Positions 35,863 through 47,825 of a stretch of 64,000 bases of DNA are shown in pieces. This DNA is from Ovis canadensis. Lineage: Eukaryota > Chordata > Mammalia > Artiodactyla > Bovidae. The stretch covers positions 14,505,001 to 14,569,000 of the forward strand of contig NC_091246.1 in assembly GCF_042477335.2 (NCBI RefSeq), written 5' to 3'. Below the pieces are notes generated by a model, which was given only the letters and a program-made list of their open reading frames with translations, was not told where the DNA came from and searched no databases. The translations under genes were made by a program, and so were the position numbers. Position 1 is the first letter of the stretch; each line of letters opens with the position of its first letter.

Positions 35863-36711
35863 AATATTTTTAAGAGGTAAGAAGACATTTAACGTTTTAT
35901 CATAACTAATATCAATGTTATTGTACACCTTCCTAAAGATTATTTTTAAGGTTTTCTGTATGAACTATTCTGTTTTTCTCTGATAGGTTTGTTCTAAGTT
36001 TTTGATATTATAAGACGTCACTTAACAGGTTTGTGTATGGTTGCACTTGCTTAGAACTGCCTTATTCCAAAATCATAAAGCTTTTCTTGAACTTCAGATT
36101 ATTTTCTCATCCAGGGTTCTGCCCTTGAGCCACTTCTCATTCTATAGTCTCTTAGGCAAAGTATCTATCTATGCAATAAATTGTTTCACTGCTGACTTCT
36201 CCCATTTGCTTCACATTTATGTATCCAAATACTTGCTAAACATTACCAACTTTGACCTCCCATAGGCATCCAATACCTAAAATCTGTAAATGTAGACCAT
36301 GGTCTTCCTCTGCCACCTGCTGCCCTTGCTCAAGTAGTCCCAGTATCAACTAGCACCTGGTTCCCAAGGCTGACCTGTAACTACCTTTCTGTGCTTCTCC
36401 TCCTTCATCCTTCCTGTAATTCCTCAAATACCAAGTTCTGCTGAGTCTGCTGGTTACCTATTTCTCAAATTTTAATTTCCTCTTCATGCTTACTACTATC
36501 TTGGTAGTTCAGACTCTCGTGGTCTCTCACCAAACTATGCAGTGGCTTCTTAACTTATCTATGATTTTAATCCAGTACTTGCTGATTTTTACTTCTTTAG
36601 TTTCTGATACTCTCAAGTCTGTTTTTCTACTCCAGTAAAAATGCCTGTTTTGTTCAGTGCTTCCATGTCCTTACTCATTTTTAATTGAAGAATAGTTGAT
36701 TTATGCTATAA
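35858..36711. other. Intergenic stretch
   Basis: 36360-36640 has the loose CT-rich order of an L2 relic (cttcctgtaattcctcaaat). No coding pattern. Confidence 0.4.
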
Positions 36712-37487
36712 GTCTCAGATTTGCAGATGACACCACCCTTATGGCAGAAAGTGAAGAGGCACTAAAAAGCCTCTTGATGAAAGTGAAAGAGGAGAGTGAA
36801 AAGTTGGCTTAAAGCTCAACATTCAGAAAACGAAGATCATGGCATCTGGTCCCGTGACTTCATGGCAAATAGATGGGGAAACGGTGGAAACAGTGTCAGA
36901 CTTTAATTTTTTGGGCTCCAAAATCACTGCAGGTGGTGACTGCAGCCATGAAATTAAAAGACGCTTACTCCTTGGAAGAAAAGTTATGACCAACCTAGGT
37001 AGCATATTCAAAAGCAGAGACATTACTTTGCCAACAAAGATCCGTCTAGTCAAGGCTATGGTTTTTCCAGTGGTCATGTATGGAAGTAAAAGTTGGACTG
37101 TGAAGAAAGCTGAGTGCTGAAGAATTGATGCTTTTGAAGTGTGGTGTTGGCGAAGACTCCTAAGAGTCCCTTGGGCTGCAAGGAGATCCAACCAATCCAT
37201 TCTAAAGGAGATCAGCCCTGGGTGTTCTTTGGAAGGAATGATGCTCAAGCTGAAACTCTAGTACTTTGGCCACCTCATGTGAAGAGTTGACTCATTGGAA
37301 AAGACTCTGATGTGGGGAGGGATTGGGGGCAGGAGAAGAAGGGGATGACAGAGGATGAGATGGCTGGATGGCATCACTGACTCGATGGACGTGAGTCTAA
37401 GTGAACTCCAGGAGTTGGTGATGGACAGGGAGGACTGGCGTCTGCCATTCATGGGGTTGCAAAGAGTCGGACATGAGCAACTGAACT
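36712..37487 (+). mobile_element. BovB LINE 3' part
   Basis: Starts at tcagatttgcagatgacac and runs to gagcaactgaactgaac. The frame 36839-37120 shows the C-terminal domain (ETVETVSDFNFLGSKITAGG). 5'-truncated and stopped by TGA at 37118. Confidence 0.92.
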
Positions 37488-37668
37488 GAACCTGGTGGCT
37501 CAGCTGGTAAAGAATCTGCCTGCAAAACCTGGGTTCTATCTCTGTGTTGGGAGGATCCCCTGGAGAAGGGAACTGACTCCAGTATTTTGGCCTGAAGAAC
37601 TCCGTGGACAATTCCATGGGGTCACAAAGAGTCAGACATGACTGAGCAACTTTCACTTCACTATGTAT
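37488..37668 (+). mobile_element. Bov-tA SINE
   Basis: cctggtggctcagctggtaa through gatcccctggagaaggg to gtcagacatgactgagcaac. The head joins the BovB tail with no spacer, and part of the central region is deleted. Confidence 0.88.
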
Positions 37669-39374
37669 TTAGGGCAGTATTATTTCAAATTAATTAAAAA
37701 ATTTTAAAGTAATTAATGATTATATCCTCTGAGTAAAACTATTAAAACATTTCACATAAAGTCCCCTTGACCCTCCCTTCCTTGGACATAAACAATGTTA
37801 CCAAGTTTGTTACACATCCTTCCAAACCTCTGATATATATTCACGTATTTGCGTGTGTGTGTGCTTGTGTATGGGTGTATATATGTATGTATGTGTGTAT
37901 ATATATACATATATATATACTTACACTATGTACATTTAATTTTTTAGATATACTGTGTATTCCATTCTATAGCATTCTTCTTTTATTCAACAATATGTCT
38001 TGTCAGTCTACTCATTAGGACCTATCGATCTGCCTTATTCTTTTAAACTGCTGCAGAATATTCTATCAAATGGATTTCTCAGAGTTTTATTCTTCTTCTT
38101 GTTTTTTTACCTGATGGACAATTTTTCCTATTATTATGGTAAACAAGGCCCCAGTAAATACCCTTTTGTGTACCTTACTGTGATATTTTAAAATGCTTTT
38201 CTAGACTACATCCTTAGAAGTGGAATTAGGTTTCTCGTAGAACCCTCAAGCAAGAAATAAAGGGGAGAGGGAAGGCAGAAATTAACCTTAGAAGGTTTTA
38301 GGGTTGTACTGGGGCTAGAGGGTGTGGCAGTGGTTGTGGTGGGTGTGTCAGGGATGTGATAGAGGATTTGAAGCCCTGGAAAGTTTTTGAAGAATTTCAT
38401 GCGGTGATGGTATCATCTTTGGAACTCAGGGACTTCTGAGGGAACATGGATTGGTTTCTATTTTTGTGTCTTGGGAATAAGAAGCAACTTTTTTTCTTCA
38501 TCAGAGATAGAAAAGAGAAGGTTGTGACTGTCCTTGATGGTCTATCACAGGAGTTAAAGAAGTTGCCCCGAGTCACATGTCTGTCTCAGAGGAATGAGTG
38601 ACAGTCCAGTGGACTATGGAAGTTACTAAACCGAGAGACTGTCTCCTTGTATACCTTCACTCTTCACATGGGAAGCAAGGCCTGGAGAGAGAAAGAGACC
38701 TACTAAGGTCTACTAGTAAGTCAGTGATAATGTTGACATATTTCAGGCCAGCTGTAAGAGGCAGAAAAGCAGAAATAAGGAGATAGCTTAGTCGAGGTAG
38801 GGAAAGTGGTGGTAGGGGGTTTAGGAGACAGAGAAGCCAACAGCTCTTCCACTTACTCCTCCTGCTTGCAGCCCACTGTTTTCCTTTCTCCAGATTCTTG
38901 TGGACTTCTTTCTTCAGCAGCATCAAAGAAGTCCGAAAAGGAAAAGTAAACAATACAAATTACAGGATAGAGGAAAAACCCATTTCCATGTAAATATTAC
39001 CATTCTGCAGCAAAACAAACAGTAGAAATAATGAGGCTTTGGTTTGGGTTTGCATTGTGGAAGATGGACATAGTCTCTGGACTAACTGGTGGAGCTGTAG
39101 TAATTCTCTCCTGGAGGGTAGAGTGATGGGCACATTACCCAAATGCAGCTTTTCAAAAAGTGGTCCAGATTGCCTTGCAATAATTATTAATTTTAGGCAA
39201 CAAAACAAAATTAAAAAACAACAGAAGGAGGGGTAGGTCATTAAAACGAAAAAGCTGGGCACTCAGAAGGCTTCTGGAAAGAAGACAGGTTGAAAGTTGT
39301 GGAGGTTGGATATGAAACTGTCACCAGGTCTTGCCTGCTTTTATAGCAGAGGCCCTCAAACTGAACTTCCCTGT
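37669..39374. other. Intergenic stretch with a TG/TA microsatellite
   Basis: 37850-37925 is an alternating (TG)n/(TATG)n/(TA)n run. 37930-38190 resembles an old L1 3'UTR in complement (ctgcagaatattctatcaaa). The rest shows no gene. Confidence 0.5.
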
Positions 39375-39580
39375 CTTCCCTGGTGGCTCAGAAGGTAAAG
39401 AATCCGCTTGCAATGCAGAAGACCTGGGTTCGATCCCTGGGTTAGGAAGATTCTCTGGAGAAGGGAATGGCTACCCACTTCAGTATACTTGCCTAGAGAA
39501 TTCCATGGACAGGTGAGCGTGGTGGGCTACAGTCTGTGGGGTTGCAGAGTCAGATATGACTGAGTGACCAACACTTAAGT
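39375..39580 (+). mobile_element. Bov-tA SINE
   Basis: cttccctggtggctcagaag through gggttcgatccctgggttag to gatatgactgagtgaccaac. Little diverged. Confidence 0.93.
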
Positions 39581-40185
39581 AGACTAAGGGTGCCCTTTGA
39601 GAAGTGCAGCATCTTGAGATGCTGTCCTTCAGAGTTATTGGGGACAGAATAGACTTCCAGTTTGGAAATGCTCAAGAGGAAGTCTCCTAATGTAGTCCCT
39701 CTTCTGTCTTGGAATGCCTTTTAGAAGGCTGAATTCCTGAACTACCCCACCCCAACTCCAGTGCTGAATCTATGGGTGGGCCCGAATCTTCATGTTAAAC
39801 AGTCTTGCAGATGATTCGTATGCCTGCCTGCTGACATCTGACCCAGGATGGGCTTGCCCAATCATTTTGCAGTGATAAAGGTACTGTCTTTTTGAAGACC
39901 TGCATTCATTGTATTGAACCCCTTTAGTAATTTCACATAGTTCAACTTAGTATCTTTGTTTCCTTTAAATTTCAACTGAATTCTAGAAAATGAGCGTTTT
40001 AGACCTTTGTTTGGATGTGCAGGGAGAAGAGAATTTTTCAGGATGCGAACATTAACTGACAAGTGACCTGGGCCTGTGGTTTCTTATGTTGATAAGTTTG
40101 GAAACATTTCCAGGGGCACCTCAGGATTCTGTTTTCTCTTTGGAGCCATGAAGTTCAAAGATACGTATTTTATGAGGTAGCAGTT
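39581..40185. other. Intergenic stretch
   Basis: A MER5-like relic is probable at 39755-39830 (gctgaatctatgggtgggc, cttgcagatgattcgtatgc). No gene. Confidence 0.4.
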
Positions 40186-40196
40186 TTTCATGGTTT

Positions 40197-40948
40197 CAGT
40201 TCAGTTCAGTTGCTCAGTCGTGTCCGACTCTTTGCGACCCCATGAACTGCAGCACGCCAGGCCTCCCTGTCCATCACCTACTCCTGGAGTTCACTCAAAC
40301 CCATGTCCATTGAGTTGGTGATGCCATCCAACCATCTCATCCTCTGTCGTCCCCTTCTCCTCCTGCCCTCAATCTTTCCCAGTATCAGAGTCTTTTCAAA
40401 TGAGTCAGCTCTTTGCATCAGGTGGCCAAAGGATTGGAGTTTCAACTTCAGCATCAGTCCTTCCAATGAACACCCAGGACTGATCTCCTTTAGGATGGCC
40501 TGGTTGGATCTCCTTGCAGTCCAAGGGACTCTCAAGAGTCTTCTCCAACAGCACAGTTGAAAAGCATCAATTCTTCGGCACTCAGCTTTCTTCACAGTCC
40601 AACTCTCACATCCATACATGACTACTGGAAAAACCATAGCCTTGACTGGATGGACCTTTGTTGGCAAAGTAATGTCTCAGCTTTTTAATATGCTGTCTAG
40701 GTTGGTCATAACTTTCCTTCCAAGGAGTAAGCGTCTTTTAATTTCATGGCTGCAATCACCATCTGCAGTGATTTTGGAGCCCCCAAAAATAAAGTCTGAC
40801 ACTGTTTCCACTGTTTCCCCATCTATTTGGCATGAAGTGATGGGACCAGATGCCATGATCTTCGTTTTCTGAAGGTTGAGCTTTAAGCCTTTTTTTTTCT
40901 TTTTCACTTTCCTCTTTCACTTTCATCAAGAGGCTCTTTAGTTCTTCA
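40197..40948 (-). mobile_element. BovB LINE 3' part with target-site duplication
   Basis: Complement BovB from the cagttcagttcagttgctc tail to caagaggctctttagttctt. A perfect 11-bp duplication, tttcatggttt, flanks it at 40186-40196 and 40949-40959. Good sequence match suggests a younger insertion. Confidence 0.95.
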
Positions 40949-40959
40949 TTTCATGGTTT

Positions 40960-42170
40960 AAAGGTAGTTATATTGTTTTTTATATACCAAACCTAATCCC
41001 TTTTTCAGAGTCTCTACAAACACACTGGAAGGGGTTTCTCCTCATATTGCAGGTGAGGATTGAAGATGTAAACCTCTTCTGGAATGAGGCAGGAGCATCA
41101 ACTCATTAATCAATCAAAACAAAACTCCCAGTGGTGAGTTGACAGGGCCAGGATCACAGACATAATAATAAGCTTTGAGTGTAAGTCTATTGAAAGCATC
41201 CTGGTGCTGTAAGAAAGAGTATGAATTAAATTCAGCTTTGATCCTAAATTGGGTTTGTCAGTTACTAGTTAGTTATGTGGTTACCTGGTCCAGTCAGGTA
41301 ACCTCTGGGAGCTATCTGCATCTCCAAAACAAAGAGAATGACATTTTGCTGAGCTGGTGGGGTTGAGGTATTGCTATTCTGGGGGAAGGTGTGTGAGACA
41401 CTCAGTGCAGTTCATGCCCACAGGCAGTGCTTAGTAATGGTTATTATTAGTGAATTCCCAGCTGAAAGCTTTTTTCTCCCACAGATGTACAGGAGCCTCT
41501 CAGGTAAGAAAAGTCTCCCAGCCTTTTAGATCAGCTGCAACTCTGCCCCTCTTCTCTCCACCATCCCCTTCACAGGTATAACTGCCCTGGGAGGATCTGT
41601 CTTCCAGGGCATAATTCCCCATGAAGCTGGCATATCTACCATGGGCACCAGTAGGTGCCAGCACAGGCTAAGCTTTCCGAAGGGCTGCTTCATTTGATTT
41701 TATCCTTCTTCCATCCCCCCAGTGTGAATCATGAAAGCCCAGACTTCTTTCCTTTCTTCCACAGTGATCTCTCTTCCCCAGCCTTTCTTGCTTGCTATTC
41801 TGAGCCTCACGGTTGCGCTGTCGAATATCAGTGAAGAAAGACCTGTTTGGGGATCCTTGTAACAAGACTAATAAACACTAGTGCTACATTTGGGTGGCAC
41901 TTTACCCTTTGCAATGTGCTTTCATAATTGTTAGCTCATTTAATAGTTGCAAACTTCTGGCAAGGTAGTGTGATTGTTAAGGGTCTGCAGATTGCCTTTG
42001 CATTCCTATCTTCACCTCTTCTCAGCTGCATCTTGGGCAAGCAACTCAGCATCTCGGAACACTGTAGATTTAAGTGGAAAGTACTCAGAATTGGTAATAA
42101 GTGCCCAATAATTGTTAGCTATTACTTCTCTCATGCCCATTTTACCACATGACTTCAAGTTTTTCTGTAA
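40960..42170. other. Intergenic stretch
   Basis: MIR/L2-like words near 41880-42080 (ctttacccttttgcaatg-type order). No gene. Confidence 0.4.
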
Positions 42171-42171
42171 C

Positions 42172-42233
42172 CACAGTCCATAGGGTTGCAAAGAGTTGGA
42201 CATGACTGAGCAACTGAACTGATCTGAACTGAA
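42172..42233 (+). mobile_element. BovB/Bov-A 3'-tail fragment
   Basis: ccacagtccatagggttgca, gttggacatgactgagcaac and tgaactgatctgaactg: only the last 60 bp of the element. Confidence 0.8.
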
Positions 42234-42279
42234 TCATTGGGTAAATGGGTCAAGCCTTACTTTCTTCATGTTTCCTCTG

Positions 42280-42655
42280 ATCCTCCTGCTTCCACACCGT
42301 CCTCAGCCTTACTTCACACTCTCCCGTAGCCTACACTGAATTTTCCTTTTTCTCTTCAGCACTGGGTATCTCAGGCCTTTGTATGGGCTGTCCTGTCTGT
42401 CCTGAGCCCACATCATGAATCCTGGTAAATAGCTACTCATCTTTCAAGTAAACTGAGTCCTTTTTATCCCCATGCTCCCAGAGTGCATTCTGCACATCTT
42501 GATTACAAGATTGATATGACTGTCTTCCTGTTTATCTTTTCATTAGACCAAGAGCTCCCTGGAAAAACGGATCATGTCTTCTCATGTGTGGAACTTCTCT
42601 CCCTGATATTTATGATGTGCCAAATAAATGTTGGTTTGAATGAACAAATATTAAA
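42280..42655 (+). repeat. L2 LINE 3' end
   Basis: tcctgcttccacaccgtcc, caagagctccctggaaaaac and gtgccaaataaatgttggtt, then gaatgaac, give the L2 3' end order with its aataaatgtt terminus. Confidence 0.6.
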
Positions 42656-43544
42656 GAATTTGTCAATCCACCTGAAACTGTCTTAGATAAGCGTTCAGTT
42701 ATCGAGACCAGCAGCTGTGGAGCCAGTCCTAAAACCCAGGTCCAGCTGCTAGTCCCCAGGCTCTCTGGGCACCCCCAGCCTGTCTCTCACTGTGGTCTCC
42801 TGTCATTGCTGTGTAATTTTTCCAACCAAACTGGACGCAGAAAGAAAAAAAAAAAAAACTAATGATACGAAAGCACTAGGCTTCATATTTACAGGCCCAG
42901 TAGAGGTTTTCAAATGACAGCAAGCAGCCAGTGTGCAGAGGCCTGCTTTCAGTGCATCAGAAAAGACAAAATTACAGTGTGCCGGCCTTTCATGTGCTGT
43001 CTGTTTCGTCTTTCTGAATAAAAGGGAAACTCTGGCTCCAGGCTGATTTTCAATTACCAAAATAGACTAAATTCCTACCCTGAAATTATCAAAAGTGCCA
43101 TATACTTGACAAGCAGCTAAGCAGAGAGCAGAAACTACCAAGTTAGTAATTAAACAGAGCTTCAGTCAAATTAACAGAGACAGACATTCTGGTCTGGCGG
43201 TCAGAACAGAGACCTAGAGGGCCCCGGATTCGGCCTCGGTACTTCTTGTGTCAGAGTGAAGTCTTGATGTGCAACCACGGTTGCCAGGGAAAGACTCCAT
43301 GGGCTCCCTCCACCCCTGTCTGACTTCTGGAAGGCCTTTAGTATGAGAATGGGGGATGCGTTCCTGTTGAGATATGGGATCAGGGAAACAGAGTAGGCCT
43401 GAAAAGAGTCAGGAGGAGGCCGAGGGGATCCAACTCTTCCCTACTTAAGAATTTGTTTCCAGATATTATAAGGGACCCTGGGAGAGCTTTTTAAATAGAA
43501 AATTATTGTAGCTTAGGATCTCTTGTAAGTGCTTTAATTATTCA
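42656..43544. other. Unique stretch, possibly conserved non-coding
   Basis: 42850-43200 is free of recognisable repeats, not low complexity and not coding. In a desert next to KLF4 such islands are where distal enhancers are expected. Only a comparative alignment can show this. Confidence 0.35.
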
Positions 43545-44775
43545 TTTACTCAAAAAATATTGAGTGCTCACAACCACAGACAAAGCTAAATCCTAGCTTT
43601 GGGTTGTGACATGCTGGTAGAGGAAGGCAGACAATAAACAAGCAAATGAATGCATAGTATTTGAGGTGGGTCTGAGTGACATGGGTATAACTTTAGTAAA
43701 GGAGGAGGGTAGGGAGTTCAGGAGTAGGAGAGAAGGGAAAGATGCAGTTGCTATTTATATTAGGCAACCAGGAGAGACTTTTCTGATAAGGTGACATTTG
43801 AGCAGAATCCTGCAGTGGGGAGAGGATTTCAGGCAGAAGGAACAGAGAGTAGAAAAGTCTTGAGTTGGAAGAGCACTTAGCAAGTTTGAGGAAAAGCAAG
43901 GATCCCATTGTGGCCAGATTGTGACAAGCAAGAAGAGGGTGGTGGGAGATGAGGTTTGAAAAAGACCAGGGTCTCTATCATGTAGGCATTCGAGAACACT
44001 GGCTTTCATTCTAAGTTAAAAATGAAGGTATTGAAGTTTTTCTAAATGTCCCATGGAAGTAATAGCAAGGTGTGAGATACAAAATTTTAAATGTACTTGT
44101 GTATGCTATAAGAGTAATAGAAATAATATAAATATAAATTATATTTAAATTATTAATAACATCATTCAAGATGCTCCTATTCTTATTTTTTCTGGACTTG
44201 ATAAAATATTCTCAGAGAAATGGTAATATGTCTATGATTATTTTTTTTCTTTTCCCTTATATTTCTTCTGATTTTTGCTCTGTGTATCTTTTTCATTGTT
44301 GTTATTAGATGTCTAATGGTTTATAGTGTCTATCTTTGTGAAGTGTACCTTTTATCATTAGAAATAAGCATCTTTCATTTAAAAATTAATTAAAAAATTA
44401 AGGCCTTGAAGGCTTTAGAGCAGATCTTACATGTTTTACAAGGGTCACTTTGGGTTGCTGTGTTTAGAGTAGAATGTAGGGAGATGAGAGTAAATAGCAA
44501 AGGTGAGATACAATTGTGGTTTAGATCAGGTGGTGGGAAAAAGTGGTTGGATGCACAACGACTTTTGAAAATAGAACTTGTAGAGTTTGCTGATAGTTTG
44601 GATCTAGCATGTTAAAGGAAGAAAGGATTCAAGGATGACTTTAAGGATTTTGACCTGATCAAGAGGAATGATAGAGTTCTTTTTTAATGAAATGGAAAGA
44701 CTTCAGGAAGGGTAGGAAATCTGGGAGATGGAAATAAAGAATTTGGTTTTGGATATGATAATTCTGAGATGCCTG
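43545..44775 (+). repeat. Ancient mammalian repeat, longest copy
   Basis: attgagtgctcacaaccac, gataaggtgacatttgagc, ggaagagcacttagcaag, then after an AT-rich gap (44030-44400) caaggatgactttaaggat and gttttggatatgataattc. Related pieces are at 49075-49360 and 51020-52930. Family name not resolved. Confidence 0.55.
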
Positions 44776-45028
44776 TTATACCACTATAACAATTTTTGGG
44801 AAGAAGCACAGCTCTGGGAATCAATCGGAATGCAATTTCAATTTTGTTTCCTAGTGTCCGTTTAACATTTATTCAGTAGAGGAAGAGTTTTCCCTGCCAT
44901 TGGGTGAAAATTCTGGATTTTTCTGGCCACTCTTAGGTATAGGAAAGTCCCATGGTTTTGTTTAAGCAGGAAACCAGACACTTCATTCAGAAACAAGAAT
45001 GTCCAGTTCAATTTGTTATTTAATACTT

Positions 45029-45236
45029 GTGTATTTAGTTGCAAATTCACGTCCAACTCTTTGCAGCCCCATGGACTGTAGCCCACCAGGCTCCTCTGTC
45101 TTTGGGATTTCTCAGGCAAGAATGCTGGAGTGGGTTGCCATTCCCTCTTCTAGGGGATCTTCCCAACCCAAGGATCAAACCCAGGTCTCCATTGCAGGCA
45201 GATTCTTTACCATCTGAGCCACCAAGGAAACCCTAC
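45029..45236 (-). mobile_element. Bov-tA SINE with target-site duplication
   Basis: Complement Bov-tA from gtgtatttagttgcaaattc to gagccaccaaggaaaccc, flanked by ttaatactt at 45020-45028 and 45237-45245. Confidence 0.92.
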
Positions 45237-45245
45237 TTAATACTT

Positions 45246-45967
45246 AAATCTTCATTAAAAGGTCATGTTTCTTCTGCTTCCAACTTATCTACCATAGCAG
45301 GTCAGCCACCCACACTGGGAAGAAATTATGGTTGGCTTTCCCTGCCCCCTTTTCTTGCTCATCATCTCGTTAGCTATGGTTTCAGCACTCCACTAGGAGG
45401 GTAGAGGGGAAAGAGATCAGAAAGTTCTTCTTTGGCTGGGGCTCTCCTAACATGATTTCAGTTTCTCAGAGGCCGGTAACAGTTAATGCTGTGTCTTCCT
45501 TGGTTCTTTTGTGGATTCTGTGCTGCTCCACTGCTGTGGTCAGCTCCTTTGGGGTGGGTGATGCACCCTATTCCTCCAGCTGCTTTTTTCCCATAGCTGG
45601 CTCCACACAGACTTTCTCATTTACAGTCCCAGCACCTCACCGAACAGAACACGATGATGAGGCTCTTATTGACTCCAGTGTGGCTCACCTCCTACCCTTT
45701 GAAAATATACACCCTGTGCCTTGGCTATCCCCAAGGGAATCTATTCTCAGCTGCCACCCCTTGCTTTAGCTACCTCTTACTTTTAGATTCCCCAGTGGCA
45801 GGGTGGGGTCTGACTCCAGTTAATTAAGCAACTCTCCCAACCCCTTTTCTTTAAAAGGCAGGGAACACATATTAGCTCTCTGAGTCCTGAACTATCATTC
45901 GGTCTGAGCCAAGGGGATTTCCTGTCATTCTCCAGGGAGAGGAACTATTCACAGCATAGCTTTCTTC
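45246..45967. other. Intergenic stretch
   Basis: A 105-codon plus frame (45452-45769) shows no recognisable domain or family. No repeat recognised. Confidence 0.4.
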
Positions 45968-45978
45968 AAAGAAAACCT

Positions 45979-46133
45979 TTTGCAGGGGTGAGATGGGGTG
46001 GAAGGTGGAAGGGAGTTTCAAGAGGGAGATATATCTATGGCTGATTTATGATAGGAACCAACACAATATTGTAAAGCACTTTATTTTCCAATTAAAAATT
46101 TAAAAGAAAATAAATCAACCAATAAAAAAATAA
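45979..46133 (+). mobile_element. Ruminant L1 3' end, short insertion
   Basis: gagggagatatatctatgg, gaaccaacacaatattgtaa and an A-rich tail form the end of bovine-type L1. A perfect 11-bp duplication, aaagaaaacct, flanks it (45968-45978, 46134-46144). Confidence 0.9.
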
Positions 46134-46144
46134 AAAGAAAACCT

Positions 46145-46742
46145 GTTACAAATTATCTTCAATCTTTGGTAACTGGACCATTTATGACAGTGGCTACAGT
46201 GAGGGCCCCAAGTTAAACTGTTCTTAGAAACCCACCTTGAAGATACTGATTTGTGTCTGCCCCTTACTTTAGTATTTGATATCTATTGTGCCTTGGTCTT
46301 AATTCCCTTTTTAACATCTTGTTACGCTTTTAAAATTTGAGAGTCGACAGCATGTGAATTGCTTCAAAAGCCATGAGATTAGAAAAAGTCACAGGAGAAC
46401 AGGAGAAAGATCTGAGTACTGAGCCCTTTCATAAGCTAGAAATGAAGAATCCACATAGAATTCATAATTTACCCTGTTTCTGAATTGGCTTAAAAAAAAA
46501 ACAGTTTAGGCTCTTAGAACTCATCCTCTATTCAGAGTTATAATCAACACTCTAGCAGTGACTTTTCCAATAGTGAATTTTCCATTTTCGTAATGCCACT
46601 CTTTATATGTAAAATGTCTGGCATTTACAAAGTGTCCATGATTTCATTTCAACTATCTTATGTCCCTGTGAGGAAGTAAGAGGCCGAGGTCTTGGCTCCA
46701 CATTTTGAACTCTTTTTTCCGTAGCCTCAGAGACACTCATGA
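46145..46742. other. Intergenic stretch
   Basis: No gene or repeat recognised. Confidence 0.4.
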
Positions 46743-47225
46743 TGTTACTGAGTCCAATCTTGCCCTGCTCGCCACAAGATAAGTTGATGAATCTGAGGTG
46801 TTGGGGCTAGTAAGGGACTTTATTCGGGAGCCCGTTGACTGAGAAGATGGCAGCCTAGCACCTTAAAATAACCATCTTGTCAGGGCCTGGTTGCTAAGTT
46901 CTTTTATGGATCAGAGATGAGGGGGGAGGCGAGGAAACAAAGTAAAAAGACCATGTAATTCCTGCAAATATCTCCTAGAATGGCAAGCCTCACATAGGGG
47001 GATGTGTTAGTTTCACCTCCTTACAGTCATTTCACGGGTGGTGGGAAATGGAATATCTCCTGTCATATCAGCAAATAAAGCTGTCAGATCTATCTGTGAT
47101 TCCGGCCTCTCCAAATGTGAATTTCTGGGCCAGTAAGCAGCAGACAAGGTGCTGTGCCATTTGCACACGAATAATTCAAGAATGGCACAGTCCTCCACGG
47201 CTGCACCAGGTCAGGTTGTCTTCCT
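46743..47225 (-). mobile_element. Probable solo LTR of an endogenous retrovirus (minus)
   Basis: On + it begins TGTTACTGAGTCCAATC. On the minus strand it would end in CA, with AATAAA (46818-46823 complement) about 75 bp before that end, the usual LTR spacing. The other end was not located exactly and may lie further right, up to 47490, around the SINE at 47250. No target duplication found. Confidence 0.45.
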
Positions 47226-47249
47226 GAGGCAAGCCATTGTAGCAGTAGC

Positions 47250-47405
47250 GTAGTGATAGTCGCTCAGTCGTGTCCAACTTTTTGCGACCCCACGGACTGT
47301 AGCCTGATGGTCTTCTCTGTCCATGGGATTCTCCAGACAAGAATACCAGAGTGGATTGCCGTTCCCTTCTCCAGAAGATCTTCCCAACCCAGGGATGGAA
47401 CCCAG
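47250..47405 (-). mobile_element. Bov-tA SINE, head-truncated
   Basis: gatagtcgctcagtcgtgtc through ccgttcccttctccagaag to gggatggaacccaggc. Flanked by aggcaagccattgta on the left and aggcaagccgttatgta on the right, an imperfect target duplication. Confidence 0.88.
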
Positions 47406-47510
47406 GCAAGCCGTTATGTATGCTTATAATAACAAAAAGGGTTAAAGTCACAAAACAGATCCAGTGTAAATTCAAAATTAACCCTGCCTGGTTATGATTT
47501 TTTAAGGTTT

Positions 47511-47814
47511 AAAAAATTTTTAAATTTATTTTTAATTGAAGGATAATCACTTTACAGTATTGTGTTGGTTTCTACCAAACATAAACATGAATCAGCCATG
47601 GGTTTACCCATGCCCCCTAACCAACCCCCCCATCTTGAACTTCCCTCCCACCTCCCTTCCCTTCCCACACCTCTAGGTTGTTAAAGAGCCCCGGTTTGTG
47701 GTCCCTGAGTCATACAGCAAATTCCCATTGGCTGTCTGTTTTACATATGGTAATGTATGTTTTCATATTACTCTCTTGATTCATCCCACCGTTTCCTCCC
47801 CCCTCCGCCCAGTG
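47511..47814 (-). mobile_element. Ruminant L1 3' end
   Basis: Complement of the bovine-type L1 end: ttgaaggataatcactttac, gtgttggtttctaccaaac, atgaatcagccatgggttta. Perfect 11-bp duplication ttttaaggttt at 47500-47510 and 47815-47825. Confidence 0.92.
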
Positions 47815-47825
47815 TTTTAAGGTTT

